Positions 23,179 to 36,493 are shown, counted from the first letter of the stretch. The stretch: DNA of 64,000 bases from Euonymus europaeus (GCA_963580455.1 OY756968.1:21359996-21423995); one strand, 5' to 3'. Translations and numbers: made by a program. Notes: a model not told the origin generated them from the sequence alone.

Positions 23179-26100
23179 ATGCACACCCGACCTATTAAGA
23201 GGTTCAACCCATGGCAACGGAAGCGGGTTCCAAATCACACCTATTTCTGTAAGTTTTGTATATTTTGATCATTTATTTTCTGTACTTTTATTTTATACTG
23301 TTTATGCAGCAGCATATTTTGTGTCAACTTGGTATTCGTTTTGCTTGGTTAATTGAATGCATATACAGCTGCATCTACAGCCCCTGACCACGACTCCTAT
23401 ATGTTCAACCTTCTTCTGAAGCGCCCAAAGTTTAGCTCCATCTCCGAGAATTTGTACTTGGATATTGAAACCAAGATAGCTGCTTTAAAAGTTTCTCCAT
23501 CAGTCGTTAGTCTTGTTTCTTACTCGGGTATTTATTCCTTCAATTATTTTTTTTTTACCTTGATAATTAGTAACTATTACTATTGCTTATTTAACTTGGG
23601 TTGTTCCTAGGTGAGGAGGAGATATTTCAAGGTTCTGGGACTATCATAGAAAGTGATGATAACAGTGGTGTCATATTAACTTCTGCCAATCTGATTAGGA
23701 GTACTACGGATCAAAACGCCATAGCAGATGATGTCAAGGTTCGTATTTGGGATACCTAGTATTCATATTCGTTTGTTATACTGTCTTATGAGAAAAAAAT
23801 AAATGAAAATTAATATACTATTTTTGCAGGTGGTTGTGTACCTATCAGATGGTAAATTATATAAAGGTCAAGTGGTCGTTCATGATTTTCATTTCAATAT
23901 TGCTGTTATAAAGATTCAATCAGATTCTTTGCTACCAACTGCAAGCTTGAGACATTTAGATGATTCTGCCACGATTAATCCAAGCCATCTTCACTTCCCT
24001 GAGGACAAGTCGTTTCAGCTTCATGCACATTCAAGTTCATTTAATCTTATTCCTGGAGACACTGTAATTGCGTTGGGCCGCTATTCTATTAGTCCACATG
24101 ACCTTATGGCTGCACTTGGTAAATTCAGGTAAAATATTCCATTAACACGTGAATTAACCCCTATTATGAATTTTGTTCCTTCATTCAAACATTAAAGACT
24201 GCACATAAAGGTTATATTACATTTTGAGCTGCATTATGTTAGTAATATTACTAAATGTATGATAGTTGTCTGAATATATATAAATTTTAGCACAGTCCTA
24301 CATTTAGGTGCCTTGCTGACCACTAATTCTTGTTTTTGTTGTTTCTTTTCAGTCTTAACGTTTGTGGATATGATTGCAAAGAGCTTTTCAGGGTCTCTTG
24401 CAGGATCACGAGGGTAATACACTCTCTCCTTCCCTCCGTCCCTTTTTCCACTCTCTCTCTTCTACACATCCATACAAAAAGAAAAGGAAAAAATGAGTTA
24501 GGTAGATCAATGTTCGATGGTCATAATAACTGCTTCCCTTCTTGTGATGTAATTGGTAAAGATACTTTTGAATTATAATTATATTGGATGTTGTTCATTC
24601 ATTTTTGAGCAAACGATTATTGCTATCCCTTTAATATCAAATTAACATGCGCCTAGTGTTTTTAAAATGGTATATATATACACACTTGAGTTATGTATGG
24701 ATGTATGTTGTCTTTTGTAGTTAGATTCTTAAAATTTGATATGCAATAATCTCCTGACTAATGATTTTTTTGTTGTAGAGTGGTGATGGGGGGCCACTTA
24801 TCAATCGGCATGGAGAAGTCATCGGATTCAATTTTTATGATATGTTTTTGACTCCTTTTATGCCAATTAACATAGCTTTCAAGTGGTGGGAGCATTTCAA
24901 GAAATATGGGTATGTTCCAAATTTTTATGACTCCCATTTTACAACCCTTCGTTGAAATTATTGTTTCCAGTTTCCTGAATTTGTTCATTATGTTCTGCCT
25001 ACTTTATAAATTTATAGTTATAGGATCCTTTTGGTGTGGATGCTGTTTTTCTTGTAATTTCTGCTTGTATTTACATTTGATCTATGCATTTAAGGGAAAG
25101 TTATAAAAAAAATAGTGCCAATTTTGCCTATGGCTACTTTTGATGTCAGTCTTTTATTTATAGTTTTTGGAGCTCTTATTTTGTCTTTGTTCATCAGAAT
25201 CCTTTGTGAACCAGTTATAACTGCTACGTAAATCACTTGAGGCAGGAATGTATTTGAAACGGTTAGGGAACCTGTTGCTTAGAAGAATATAGCATGACAG
25301 TGTGGGACTTAATCTTAATCTGAAGTTCTAAATAAACACTGCCAGTGGAATTTTGTTATGGAATTGTGCAATGGCTTATGTCTGCTTGCAGAGTTATGTG
25401 ATTTTCTGCATGTGTTTTACACATGATTGATGTTGCTAGTGTATATTGAAACATTGAATTTTTTTTTAAGTGACGAATAAAATTTAATGTAAAACATTTC
25501 CTGGTGTTGTAAATACTAATTATTTTATTTTTTAAGATAAGGCATTCGACAAGTAATGATCTAATTGATGGTATTTTGGCATAGGGAACTTCTCCGACCT
25601 TGGATTGGAATGGAAATGACTAACCTTTATGCTGCTAAGCTTCCTATTCTGGAGAAGGTTATCCAAAAGTTCCCTAGGATTGGCAAAGGCGTAATTGTCG
25701 AGGAGGTGAGTTATATCTTCCGCCCTTGATCTTGAAGGAATCTTGGGGGTAATGCCATGTTCTTTGATAAGTGTCTTCTACTGGGACTTTTTCTAAAATT
25801 GAAGTCCAGTAGACTTTGCCTTTCTAATCATTAGACTAGTAGAAACTTTATTAAAATGAATTTATGCATAAATAGCTTAAACTTTGTTATGTGAAAAACC
25901 AGTTGTTTTAAATAATCTTCTCCATTAGTTTTGTCATTTCCTCCTTTTTGCCTCTCAGTTTTTCTGGAATTTTAAACTCCTCTCTTTGTCCTTTTTCTTT
26001 CCTTTTCTCATCTCTTATGAGTTTTTTACCAGAAATTGAATGACCTTTACCAGTAGCACCATGGTCCACCATGAATCACCACCATCACCATCTTCCTTAT

Positions 26101-29100
26101 CCTCTCATCTTCATTTTTATAAATTAATGAAGGTAATTTATTAACTGAGCCGAAAGATCACCAAGTACAGAGATAGAGACCTGGAAATAAGAGAGCAGCA
26201 TATTCCCAGGACAAGGACTTCTTTCTGATTTAGATTTTCTGTCAAGTTCATTCTTATTGTTATTGATAGAGATTCAAGTGCGTAAAACACCTCTTCAAGA
26301 CCCTAAGTAGCTGGATTCTGAACTCATCTAGTTTGCAGATCCCCTTTGAACGACCCAGTTTCACAACTCTGAAGGATACAGGGCAGCGTACAGATCAATT
26401 CGTCCCTAGAGTCAGTAACCTCCAACGGCAATTGATCCCAACCATAAACTAATCCCTTATTTTGAATTGAAGACAAAATGGGTCCACTAGCAATAGCACA
26501 GCATGAGAGAGACTTCCTGCAGCCCAAGTAAGTACCCAATTTTTTTTTCACTATCTGCTAGGATGGCCTACTCCTTAGTTGAACCAGACTTGCCATTCAC
26601 CTTCTTCTGAATTAGGAAAAGAAGGGTAAATACAAGGATAAACTGGGACCCTTAAAATTACTGTTTACCTACTGAAGACCAATAAGAATAAAAGGCAAGT
26701 CAACCCTACCACCAATACTAGACTATTCACTGCTTCCCCTTTACCAAATTTGCTCTCCATTCCCAAGCCAGAGAGCACTCCATCTCTTCTAGGACGACTG
26801 CCCTCTTTCTTTTTCCTCTTCGTATTGATTTGAGTTTCTTCCTAAATATCACTTTAGTTTCACAAACTGAAGTTTTACGATTGTGATTTTCGAAATGACA
26901 AAGAGACCTTAATTGGTTAACAAACCTCTAGATTTTAATATGAAACCTGTTGATAAGGTTTTCCTGAGGCATTGAGGATACATGGTGTTTTCTAAGAAAA
27001 AATGAACATTACTTTAGGAAAATATCTTTGTTGATGTTTACCATATAAAAGGCTATTGTAAGAAGAAAAAAATCAAAATTTTGATTGCATTTTTTTGGAA
27101 CTTAACAATGAGTTTTCACTTTTAAGAATTTTGCCTTGACTAGGGATATATACTTTCTCTCTCTTTAGTCTCAAGTTTAGTTTACATGTATTATACTTCT
27201 TGTTAAACTTTAATCACTGTACCTCGAGGCATCATCCAATTTTCCGGTCATAAAAAAAGAACCTATCCAAGTTTCATGCAATTCCTGGCAACTGGACTGT
27301 TCCACATATATAATTTATTTGAGTCATAAGTTTGAACCGACTATCTCAACATTTCAACGTTTTCTGGGTACATTTCTCCATATGCTTGTTTTACACTTGA
27401 ACTCCATGCCAATTAGCTGCATTAGCATCAAATGTTATCTTTATCTCTATCTGGGTGTTTTTTGGGCGCTCTTCGTACTTTTTACGTGATTCTTGGCAAA
27501 AAGTACTGATTCAAACTTGTTGAATATGGTTACAATAAAAAAGATTTGTTTATTTGTTTCCCTGTATAATGTCCTTTGCAAATTTGATACATTTTTACTG
27601 ATTTCGTACTGCCTTTCATCTTTTGGTGGACTGTAACTAGGTTATAGAAGAGTCATCTGCGGAGTTGGCTGGGATATGCCCCAACGATGTTATCATTGAG
27701 TGATGGAAAATCTGTTCAGAGTTTTCTGGAGGTATTTCTCGTTGATTATATCACAGTGGTTGCTTGATGTTGTGATATTCCTCTGATTCTTTAATAGATT
27801 TGTAGTGGGTTGGAGGGATCTGAACTTGAAATGTAGTTTCTCTATTTCTTTTCATATGCTTTCGCAGAACTAAAAATACAAAACATATATGGTATCCAAA
27901 GCTTGAAGAAAAAGTTTTAGATATTCCAATTGATTCATTAAAATACACAAATCCGATTAAAGAAGTGTTGGGAGTTGAAGAACTATGCTTGAGGGGAGAA
28001 GCAAAAGAACCATATTTGTTATGGTGATCAATAATTTTTTATTGCTGTAGTTGCTAACAAACTCTCTGGAAAAGTCTTTTGGAGATAAGGCTTTGCATAA
28101 TTGGGTTCAAATCATTGTTGCCATGTTACATCTATTTTAAGCACTGTGTGATTTTGCACTGATTTGAATATTCCTCAATGCATGAACTTTGTACCTGAAA
28201 ATTTGGAAGTATATTAACCGGATATGTGTTGTTATATGCATCCTGCAAAGCACGGCTACGTCTAGGGTGTTGAAGTATCAGTATCCGTTACGTATTGGAT
28301 ACAGATACGTACGGATACGGCAGAAATACGTCTGGAAGACGTTTTTTCTAAATACAAATTTTTAATTTTTTTAAATAAAGGATACGTTTGAGATACGGAT
28401 TAAATACGTATCAGATACGTATTCTGCAATAACCCAAAACCTAAAATCAGGGCTTACTTTTGCGCGACCCACATCGGGCTATCTCACCAGCAGCTGCCTC
28501 CATCTCACCAGGATTTCGCGAGCTCCACAGCCTGTCGCGAGCACCACCAGCCTTTCGCGAGCACCACCACGCTGTCTCGAGCTCCACCACGCGAGTCGCG
28601 ATCTCTATTCGCAGCCTCTCGCGAGCACCACCACGCTGTCTCGAGCTCCACCACCCGAGTCGCGACCTCTATTCGCAGCCTCTCGCGACCTCCAGCAGGC
28701 TCTGTTCGCAAGCTCCCTTCGCGTGGTTCTGAATTCGCGAGCTCCCTTCGCGTGGTTCGCGAGCCTCTCGTTCCAGTGTATGATTTTCCACTATTTATGT
28801 TTGATTATGTTATGAAACACATGTACTTAAATTTTAACAATATATAAAAATATATTTTAAAAAAATTAAAACGTATCCTAAACGTATCCGTATCCGTATC
28901 CTAAACGTATCCGTATCCGTATCCTATTTTTTTGAAAAATGACGTATCCCCGTATCCGTATCATGTCGTATACGTATCACGTATCCGTATCTGTGCTTCT
29001 TATTATGCATCTATAAATGTAGTCTACTAATGCTGCTGCATGACAGACTTATAAGTTGTCAAGAAGATCTGTTCAGGTATTCTGATTGGTTTTACTAGCT

Positions 29101-30756
29101 CGAACAGATATTAATGGATCAGGAGCCAAAAAAAAAGAGTACTTTTTAATCTATAGGTTTACCACGAAATTGTCTGCGTGACTATTGGGATATTTTCCTG
29201 AATTCTCCTATTGCTGCATTTGGCATATGTGTTTCCTGTGGTAGATGACATTTTATATCTAGGATAAGAATCTTTACGATAAAGAAATATTTGTCCATAT
29301 AAATGTTCAGAAAACAGAATCATGATAGTTTATCGGTGCATGTGCTCCCATATAAAGCTTTATGGCGATTTGTTTTCCTTTATCTTTTCAAAGTGCTACT
29401 AGCACACATGAATGTCCTTAGACTGTTAGTGCATTTTCTTGGTGCGGGAATAAATTGTTCAACCTACTCGTGGTGCGGCTGGTGCTTGACAGGCTTATTT
29501 GTTGCTTAGTGTCATTTACTCTGCAACTACATTCTGGGCAACATCTGACTTCTATTCTGTCAATCATATACAACTTGCATGTTAGTATTTACTATTTTAT
29601 ATACATAAATGAATATATGCAGACAAAAACTTCATTGCCCTCACACTCATACATATTTATGCATACACAATACTCATGATTCTTTGAATTCTTTGTTTGT
29701 TTGTAATCCTTTTCCCATTGGTATCAGTTATTTGAGATGATATGGGACAAGGTTGGGGGTTCTGTCGAGTTGGTCGTGATACGAGGGACTGAGGGTGCTC
29801 CTTTACATCTAACTATGATGGCGGTTGAGGCTACACCTGATGAATTCTACAGGTAAAGTATATCATGTATTCATTTATTCTATCTAATACGGTTGTTCAT
29901 GTGTGCTTGCATATGTTGTGTATATACGTTTATATTTTAGACCCCAAATCAACCTTATGTTTTGGTTCTGGTTAGCAAATTACGTATGCTGATAATTGTG
30001 TTCATTCATTCTGATTTTGTTTTATTTCCTTTGCTTTATCAATCGGTCTCAGTGCTTATGGTTAATATCTATGTCGAAACTAGCTTTATATCTTCTACCT
30101 TTAGCCCACATGAATTCTACTTTGTTGGATGTTGGTGCTTGAGCAAAGTTGTCTCTCGTCTGTACAGAACATAGAGAGTTGCATTGTCAATTAACTAGTT
30201 TAGGTCTAATATATATTTAAAAAGAATAGGTTAGGTCTAATGTTTATTTAAATTGATTAAGAGTAGATTTTTCATTGGCCATGTCAACCTGTTTTCATTT
30301 CTCTGAAGCATTATTTTTCATAGGATGACATTAACGCATTGAGGGATCTCTCTTTTTGGATAGAGGATGCCATTAAGTACCAAGGATTTAGGTTCTGAAA
30401 TATGGATATATTTTTCACTCTACAAAAGAGCTTGAGCTTACTGGTTTCAGTACCCTTTTTTCAGTTTACGATTTATGGCTCTTTCAAAAAAAAAAGGGTT
30501 TTTCATAACGACACTGCTGAATCTTGTTTCACTTCGCTGTTGGCATGGATGATACAGTACTTGTGGCTGACTGTTAAATGATGTTGTTTTTGATTTTTAG
30601 TGTATTTTTACTCATTAGATCATTGATACGACTCACGAAGCTTTTACGTGAGAAATCAAACCAGCTTATGGTTGATCTATTTTCCACAAATTACTTGTTA
30701 ATTATGACTTTTTGTGCTAATTAATGTCTTGCTTCATCAGGTGGCCACGATGGTAG
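23179..30756 (+). pseudogene. HtrA-like copy B, disrupted in the PDZ exon
   Basis: Exons correspond one to one with copy A: 23,179-23,248; 23,369-23,527; 23,611-23,738; 23,830-24,128; 24,353-24,413; 24,779-24,909; 25,585-25,705; 27,641-27,731; 29,728-29,852; 30,741-30,756. The first five exons translate identically to A. Exon 27,641-27,731 is 91 nt instead of 93: two bases are missing in atcattgag^tgatgg, which makes TGA at 27,701-27,703 and cuts the PDZ domain after VIIE. A truncated product of about 334 residues with the protease-like domain could still be made. The triad positions carry the same N, N, D substitutions, followed by LINRHGEV. A 761-bp insertion sits in the next intron. The upstream region differs from A and C, so any expression would use another promoter. 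Confidence 0.8.
28243..29003. mobile_element. hAT-like non-autonomous element, private to unit B
   Basis: Units A and C read straight through this point. In B, 761 bp are inserted between two copies of tatgcatc (28,235-28,242 and 29,004-29,011), an 8-bp target duplication as made by hAT transposases. Imperfect inverted ends share AAGCAC(G/A)G(C/A)TACG. Subterminal regions are full of gatacgg/cgtatcc motifs in opposite orientation (28,270-28,410 and 28,870-28,985). The middle (about 28,460-28,765) is far richer in GC and carries a 64-bp tandem pair (28,555-28,682), which makes an artefactual ORF at 28,460-28,732. Confidence 0.85.
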
Positions 30757-31931
30757 TGGGGATGGTATATAGTTGGAGCAGTGGATGCTGAGTAAATATT
30801 TAATAGTTTAATCTCTCAAGTGGCTATAGGAGGATGGTCCTAACATATATGTTTTAAGAGTTGAACATAGGCATCAATGTGAACTGGGAATTTAGATTAA
30901 TTAGGATTTTGTCTCACTGAATTTAATATTTTCATCCAAATCCAAGCCTGTACAGCTAACTATCAACTCACCATTACTGGCAGCTTAATTTCAAAGGATG
31001 CAGTCTTAGATAATTGGCCAACGTTTGGGAAATTATTATTCTGCAAAAGAAAAAATTCCTTAAATTTTTTTTGAATTTTATTTTTAAGTTTGTACTTTTA
31101 TTTTAAGATGAAATATTTTCAAGTTTACTTGAGAATGTTAAACATGTAAATCTTGAAATACCTTTGTCAGTTTTGGTAAAATTTATAACATGTCTTCCTC
31201 ATTTTCTTATCATTGCTCCTTCTCCTTTTTCTCCAGATTTCTCATTTAGAATTTAATTATTTTCTATTTTTTATGTTTGTATCATGCAAAAATGGCAAAA
31301 ATATTTTGCAAAATTCCAAAAATTAAAAAGTGATTTATTTTGGGAGTTTCGCTTTTGCCGTCATAAAAAGAGAGTAATGATAAAAATATTGATAGTGAAA
31401 TAGACTCTAGATCCACCAAGCTACAGAATTCCTAAGTTAAGTAAAGACAGACAATGTGTGTTAATATGTTCTCCACTCAAGATTCTCGGATACTTCCTAA
31501 ATGGATACTTTCTAAATGGGTATGTTTCTTGAAATTAGCTACAAAAATATAGTCACACAGTCTCCAAAACGCAATTCTTCTCCCACATCTCGTCTTCCTC
31601 TTTTCACTTTGACTATCAATATTTCTCCAATGAAAAACACCACCATCACTACAAAACAAACCATGAAAGCAACGAGAACATTAGATATGAAATGGGCAGT
31701 TGAAAAACACAATATTGAGAGTTAATTAGAGTTGATTTGTCTCATGCTCAGTAAGAGTTTAGTTCTTGTAGAATCAGCAGAGAGAAGGGGAAGAATAACA
31801 GAGAGCAGACACTGACGAAGAGTTGAAACAAATCTAAGGATTAAAAAAACAAACATAAGTAAATTTTATGTCCAAAGGAAATAAATCCAATGATTAAAAT
31901 AAGAAATAGATTGTGCTTACAACTCTCCAAT

Positions 31932-32902
31932 TTACTTTCTTCCCTTCTTCCCTCCCTTTCTCTTGGAAGAACCCTGTATTGAAACAAAAGAGTCAAATCT
32001 AATTTAATTAAAACCTTTCAAAAATAAATAAATGACATGACAGTAATGAATACGTACCTCACTTGAAACAGTTGCTCCTACTAAGTCTTTTGCATCACCA
32101 TAGTGACGTTTTTCTCTTTCTTGTAATGCAATCTTCATAAATTTCCTCAACACTGTCACATGGAGAGCAATCTTATAGCCATCAGACCCTAAGACCATAA
32201 TCCCCACAACTTCACCTTCACCTTCAAATATTGGACCACCTGAACTATTCGACTCATAAACAAAACCAGTGCATTGTATCATAGGAACTAAAGGGTGAAT
32301 GTTTTTTTTTCATAATCCAACTCTACTTTAACTGCAAGATATCTATGAAACACATTAACATTCCAAATATCTCACATCACTCGATAATTCGGTGTCCTAG
32401 CTAATGCAGTTGAATCATAATGTGAACATGTTTGATCATCAGTTGACATAAGCACGTTTTCCACACATGGATATGAAACATGACCAGTTAAACATGATCC
32501 TATTCTATAAACTCACTAGGGAGACCTATATGAAACAAATGTTTTCTAGCATATAACGACCCATTAGATGCAAGTATACTACTAGTACAACAAGTCACTC
32601 CTTCGACTTGTAATAGAGTTAAATCCCAACTTGGACGCTTCTGTAACCAGACTAACAAATTCATTTTCAGCTAACCTATGAACATAAATAATTCCCCTTT
32701 CAATTTTGTCAAACATATGATAACATGTCATGATTAGCCCATTCGTGCTCACGGAAAAGCCGATCCCATGTTTCAGCACTATTACATCATCTATGTAACC
32801 AATAATCTTGATCACCCAAACTACGACATTCAACGCAGTAAACATAACAACAATTGATGTGGAATCCATGATGATCACTAACTTAATATCAATGACAATC
32901 AA
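31932..32902 (-). pseudogene. Second-type trypsin/HtrA-like gene, unit 1 (frameshifted)
   Basis: Read on the minus strand. 32,902-32,640 gives MDSTSIVV..., VVVWVIKIIG and HGIGFSVSTNGLIMTCYHMF, with His at the triad position. The frame then shifts and PSWDLTLLQVEGVTC follows, with the triad Asp (WDL). After another shift comes GSCLTGHVSYPC, and 32,282-32,040 gives YESNSSGGPIFEGEGEVVGI with the triad Ser in SSGGP. A donor after SSE (gag|gtacgt) pairs with the acceptor at 31,974 to add a basic tail, GSSKRKGGKKGRK and a stop. The His-Asp-Ser set is therefore recognisable, but frameshifts near 32,640 and 32,500 and a stop near 32,374 make it non-functional. No PDZ domain is visible. Start codon uncertain. 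Confidence 0.75.
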
Positions 32903-33183
32903 ATTAAATTAAATTCAGTAGCAATAAGCATTGAAAAAAGAAACGTCATTAATTTATGCTAATTTAAAATTGAACCAAGCAATCATAAATTGGACAATAG
33001 CCTCCTAGCATAACTATTTTTCGGGTGAAATATATGCAATGTATAAGCACAATCAGATCAAGTTCGATAACATAACAAAATAGAAGAGAAGAGAACAAAA
33101 GAAAATGAGAAATAAAGAATATTAGAGGAAATGTAGTCTCATGAATAGACAAAAAATTTCTTCTTTCACTTGTTTTATAATAA

Positions 33184-33300
33184 TACTAGTTTATAATTTC
33201 CGCCCGCTCCGCTCTATAATTCTCGCCCCTTCCGCTCCATAATTCTTGGCCCTTCCGCTCCATAACTCTCGCCGCTTCCACTCCATAGAGGCGGGATTGG
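33184..33300. repeat. 21-bp minisatellite (unit 1)
   Basis: Four imperfect copies of cgccccttccgctccataat-type sequence. The matching array in unit 2 lies at about 35,145-35,245. Confidence 0.75.
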
Positions 33301-33390
33301 AACTTCCTATCAAGCAGGATCGTTACTTCTCCCGCTAGAATTGAAGCCTCCCGCTAGAATTGAAGCGAGCAAGGGCGTCAAATTAAATTA

Positions 33391-35308
33391 AAGACAGACA
33401 ATGTGTGTTAATATGTTCTCCACTTCAGATTCTCGGATACTTCCTAAATGGGGATGTTTCTTGAAATTAGCTACAAAAATACAGTCACAAACTCCAAAAC
33501 GCAATTCTTCTCCCGCATCTCTTGTCTTCCTCTTCTCACTTTGACTATCAATATTTCTCCAATGAAAAACACCACCATCACTACAAAACAAACCATGAAA
33601 GCAACGAGAACATTAGATATGAAATGGGCAGTTGAAAAACACGATATTGAGAGTTAATTACAGTTGATTTGTCCCATGCTCAGTAAGAGTTTAGTTCTTG
33701 TATAGTCAGCAGAGAGAAGGGGAAGAATAACAGAGAGCAAACACCGACGAAGAGTTGAAACAAATCTAAGGATTAAAAAAACAAACATAAGTAAATTTTA
33801 TGTCCAAAGGAAATAAATCCAATGATTAAAATAAGAAATAGATCGTGCTTACAACTCTCCAATTCACTTTCTTCCCTTCTCCCCTCTCTTTCTCCTAGAA
33901 GAACCCTGTATTGAAACAAAAGAGTCAAATCTAATTTAATTAAATCATTTTTACAACCTTTCAAAAAAATAAATGGCATGACAATAATGAATACGTATCT
34001 CGCCTGAAATAGTTGCTTCTACTAAGTCTTTTGCATCACCATAGTGACATTTTTCTCTTTCTTGTAATGCAATCTTCATAAATTCCCTCAACACTGTCAC
34101 ATGGAGAGCAATCTCATAGTCATCAAACCCTAATACCATAGTCCCCACAACTTCACCTTCACCATTAAATACTGGACCCCTTGAACTAGCCAACCCATAA
34201 ACAAAACCAGTGCATTGTATCACAGGAACTAAGGGGTGAATATTTTTTTTCATAATCCAACTCTACTTTAGATGCAAGATATCTATGAAACACATTAACA
34301 TTCCAAATATCTCACCTCACTCGATAATTCGGTGTCCTAGCTAATGCAGTTGAATCATAATGTGAACATGTTTGATCATCAGTTGGCATAAGCACATTTT
34401 CCATACATTGATAAGAAACATGAACCGTTAAACATGATCCTATTATATAAACTCACTAGGGAGAACTATATGAAACAAACTTTTCCTAGCATATAACGAC
34501 CCATTAGATGCAAGTATACTACTAGTACAACAAGTCACTCCTTGGACTTATAATAGAGTTAAATCCCAACTTGGACGCGTATACACAACTGTAACTAGAC
34601 TAACAAATTAATTTTCAGCTAACCTATGAACATAAATAATTCCCCTTTCAATTTTGTCAAATATATGATTACATGTCATGATTAGCCCATCCGTGCTCAC
34701 GCAAAAGCCGGTCCCATGTTTCAGCACTATTACATCATCTACGTAACCAATAATCTTGATCACCCAAACAACGACATTCAACACAGTAAACATAGCAACA
34801 ATTGACGTGGAATCCATGATGATCACTAACCTAATATCAATGACAATCAAATTAAATTAAATTAAATTCAGTAGCAATAAGCATTGAAAAAAGAAATGTC
34901 ATTAGTTTATGCTCATTTAAAATTGAACCAAGCAATCATAAATTCGACGACAGCCTCCTAGCATAACTATTTTTCGGGTGAAATATATGCAATGCATGAG
35001 CACAATTAGGTCAAGTTCGATAACAGAACAAAATAAAAGAGAAGAGAACAAAAGAAAATGAGAAATAAAAATATAAGAGGAAATGTGGTCTCATGAATAG
35101 ATAAAAAATTCTTCTTTCACTTGTTTTATAATAATACTAGTTTATAATTCCCGCCCGCTCCGCTCTATAATTCTCGCCCCTTCTGCTCCATAATTCTTGC
35201 CCCTTCCGCTCCATAAATCTCGCCCCTTTCGCTCCATAGAGGCGAGATTGGAACTCCCTATCATGCGAGATCGTTACTCTTCCGCTAGAATTGAAGCGAG
35301 CAAGTCGT
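33391..35308 (-). repeat. Tandem 1.95-kb unit 2
   Basis: Direct repeat of 31,444-33,390 with scattered substitutions and small indels; same gene relic and same terminal minisatellite. Confidence 0.88.
33864..34850 (-). pseudogene. Second-type trypsin/HtrA-like gene, unit 2 (stops, lost donor)
   Basis: Same organisation as the unit 1 copy: HGTGFCVSTDGLIMTCNHIF with the triad His, RPSWDLTLL with the Asp, and VYGLASSRGPVFNGEGEVVG at the Ser site, where SSGGP has become SSRGP. Its lesions differ: AEN is followed by TAA (about 34,608), LTLL is followed by TAA, and the splice donor is gag|atacgt instead of gag|gtacgt. It keeps 8 bases (around ttgtgtatac, 34,578-34,590) that unit 1 has lost. The basic tail is present (GSSRRKRGEKGRK). 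The two units therefore decayed independently. Confidence 0.75.
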
Positions 35309-35309
35309 C

Positions 35310-36445
35310 CAACCTAAGAGAAAGTTGCGTAGACATCTAGCCTAGGAGGGGCTGGTGCACCCTTATGCTAGACGTAGGCATCCAGCGTAGGAGGAGTTGG
35401 TGCATCTTTGTGCCTTGCGTAGACATCCAGTTTAAGAAGAGGCTGCGTAGGCACCTATGTGCCCGAGGTAGGCATTGAGCCTAGGAAGGGGCTCGTGGTA
35501 CCTTTGCACCAGCTTAAGAGATGGCTGTTTAAGCAACTATGCCCCAAGCTTAGACATCGAGCCTAGGAGAGAGCTGGTGCCTAGTGTAGGCATAGACATC
35601 TAGCCTAAGAGAAATTTGATGCCTAGTGTAGGCGTAGGCACTCTTATGCCAAATGAATGCATCCAACCCAGAAAAGATTGATGTCAAACGAAGGCTTAGG
35701 CAGCCTAATGCCAGATGTAGACGTCCAGCCTAAGAGGAGGCTGCATAGGCACCTATGCACCAGGTGTAGGCATCAGACCTAGGAGAGAGATGGTGCTCAG
35801 CATATGCGTAGGCATTCAGCCTAGGAGGGGCTAGTGCCATCTCTTATACTTGATGAATGCATTCAACCCTAAGAGGGGTTGATGCCAAGCGAAGGCTTAG
35901 ACATCCTTATACCAGATGAAGACGTCCAGCTTAGAAGGGGCTGGTGCCCAGCATAAGCGTAGACACTCTTGTTCCAGATGAATGCATCCAACCTAGGAGG
36001 GTTTTATGTAAGTGAAGGCTTAGGCAGGCTTATGCCAAATATATATATCCAGCTTAGGAGGGGTTTGTAGGTAGACACCCTTTCACGTAGACATCTAGCC
36101 TAAGAGGGGTTATTCCCCAAAGTAGGCGTAGGCACCTTATGCCAGACGTAGGCATCAAGCCTAGGGGGCTGGTGCCCAGCGTAGGCATAAACACCTTTGT
36201 GCCAGACAAATGCATCCAACCTAAGAGGGGTTGATGCCCAGGGGCTGTGTGTAGGCACTTTTACACCAGGCATAGGCATCTAGCCTAGGAGAAGGTGTTA
36301 TTGCCTAGCATAGGCATAGTCACCCTTGTGCCAGACGAATGCATCCAGCCTAGGTGTTGTTGCCCAGCGTAAGCACCTTGTGCCATCCAGCCTAGGGTAT
36401 GCACCTGGCATGTGTAGGCACCTAGCCCAAAAAGGCCGAAGAGGC
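35310..36445. repeat. Degenerate minisatellite rich in CCTAGG
   Basis: About 20 imperfect repetitions of phrases such as gcatccagcctaggagggg, ctggtgcccagcgtaggc and cacccttatgccagacg, loosely arranged in periods of about 60 bp or multiples. There is no ORF of note. It runs directly into the polypurine-LTR boundary at 36,494-36,521, so it is probably internal sequence of the same retroelement. Confidence 0.85.
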
Positions 36446-36493
36446 AAACCACTACGGGTTAATGTGATTCAAGTCTTAATCCTTCATGCCTTT

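Larger units (their letters stand above)
22425..31434 (+). repeat. Segmental repeat unit B
   Basis: Similarity to A and C begins abruptly at the block ttgtcattaggttaact, so B lacks the roughly 4-5.5 kb upstream region that A and C share. It continues through the HtrA-like gene to 31,434 and is nearly identical to unit C in its last kilobase. Confidence 0.85.
31444..33390 (-). repeat. Tandem 1.95-kb unit 1
   Basis: The block from aagacagacaatgtgtg to gcgagcaagggcgtc is repeated next door at 33,391-35,308. Each unit holds a broken trypsin/HtrA-like gene on the minus strand and ends in a GC-richer minisatellite of about 21-bp units (cgccccttccgctccataat), four per unit. Confidence 0.88.

Noticed and set aside
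28460..28732. 90-codon ORF rich in Arg/Ser/Pro
   Set aside because: It lies inside the GC-rich tandem core of the hAT-like insertion; both strands are open because of the repeat, and no domain is seen.
32964..33152. Minus-strand ORF upstream of the unit 1 protease relic as an N-terminal signal or membrane exon
   Set aside because: Hydrophobic only because of T-rich sequence; it is not conserved as an ORF in unit 2 and ends before the protease frame.
35310..36445. Repeat array resembling a CRISPR-like regular array
   Set aside because: The period is loose, the repeats drift along the whole unit rather than alternating with unique spacers, and the surroundings are plant retroelement DNA.
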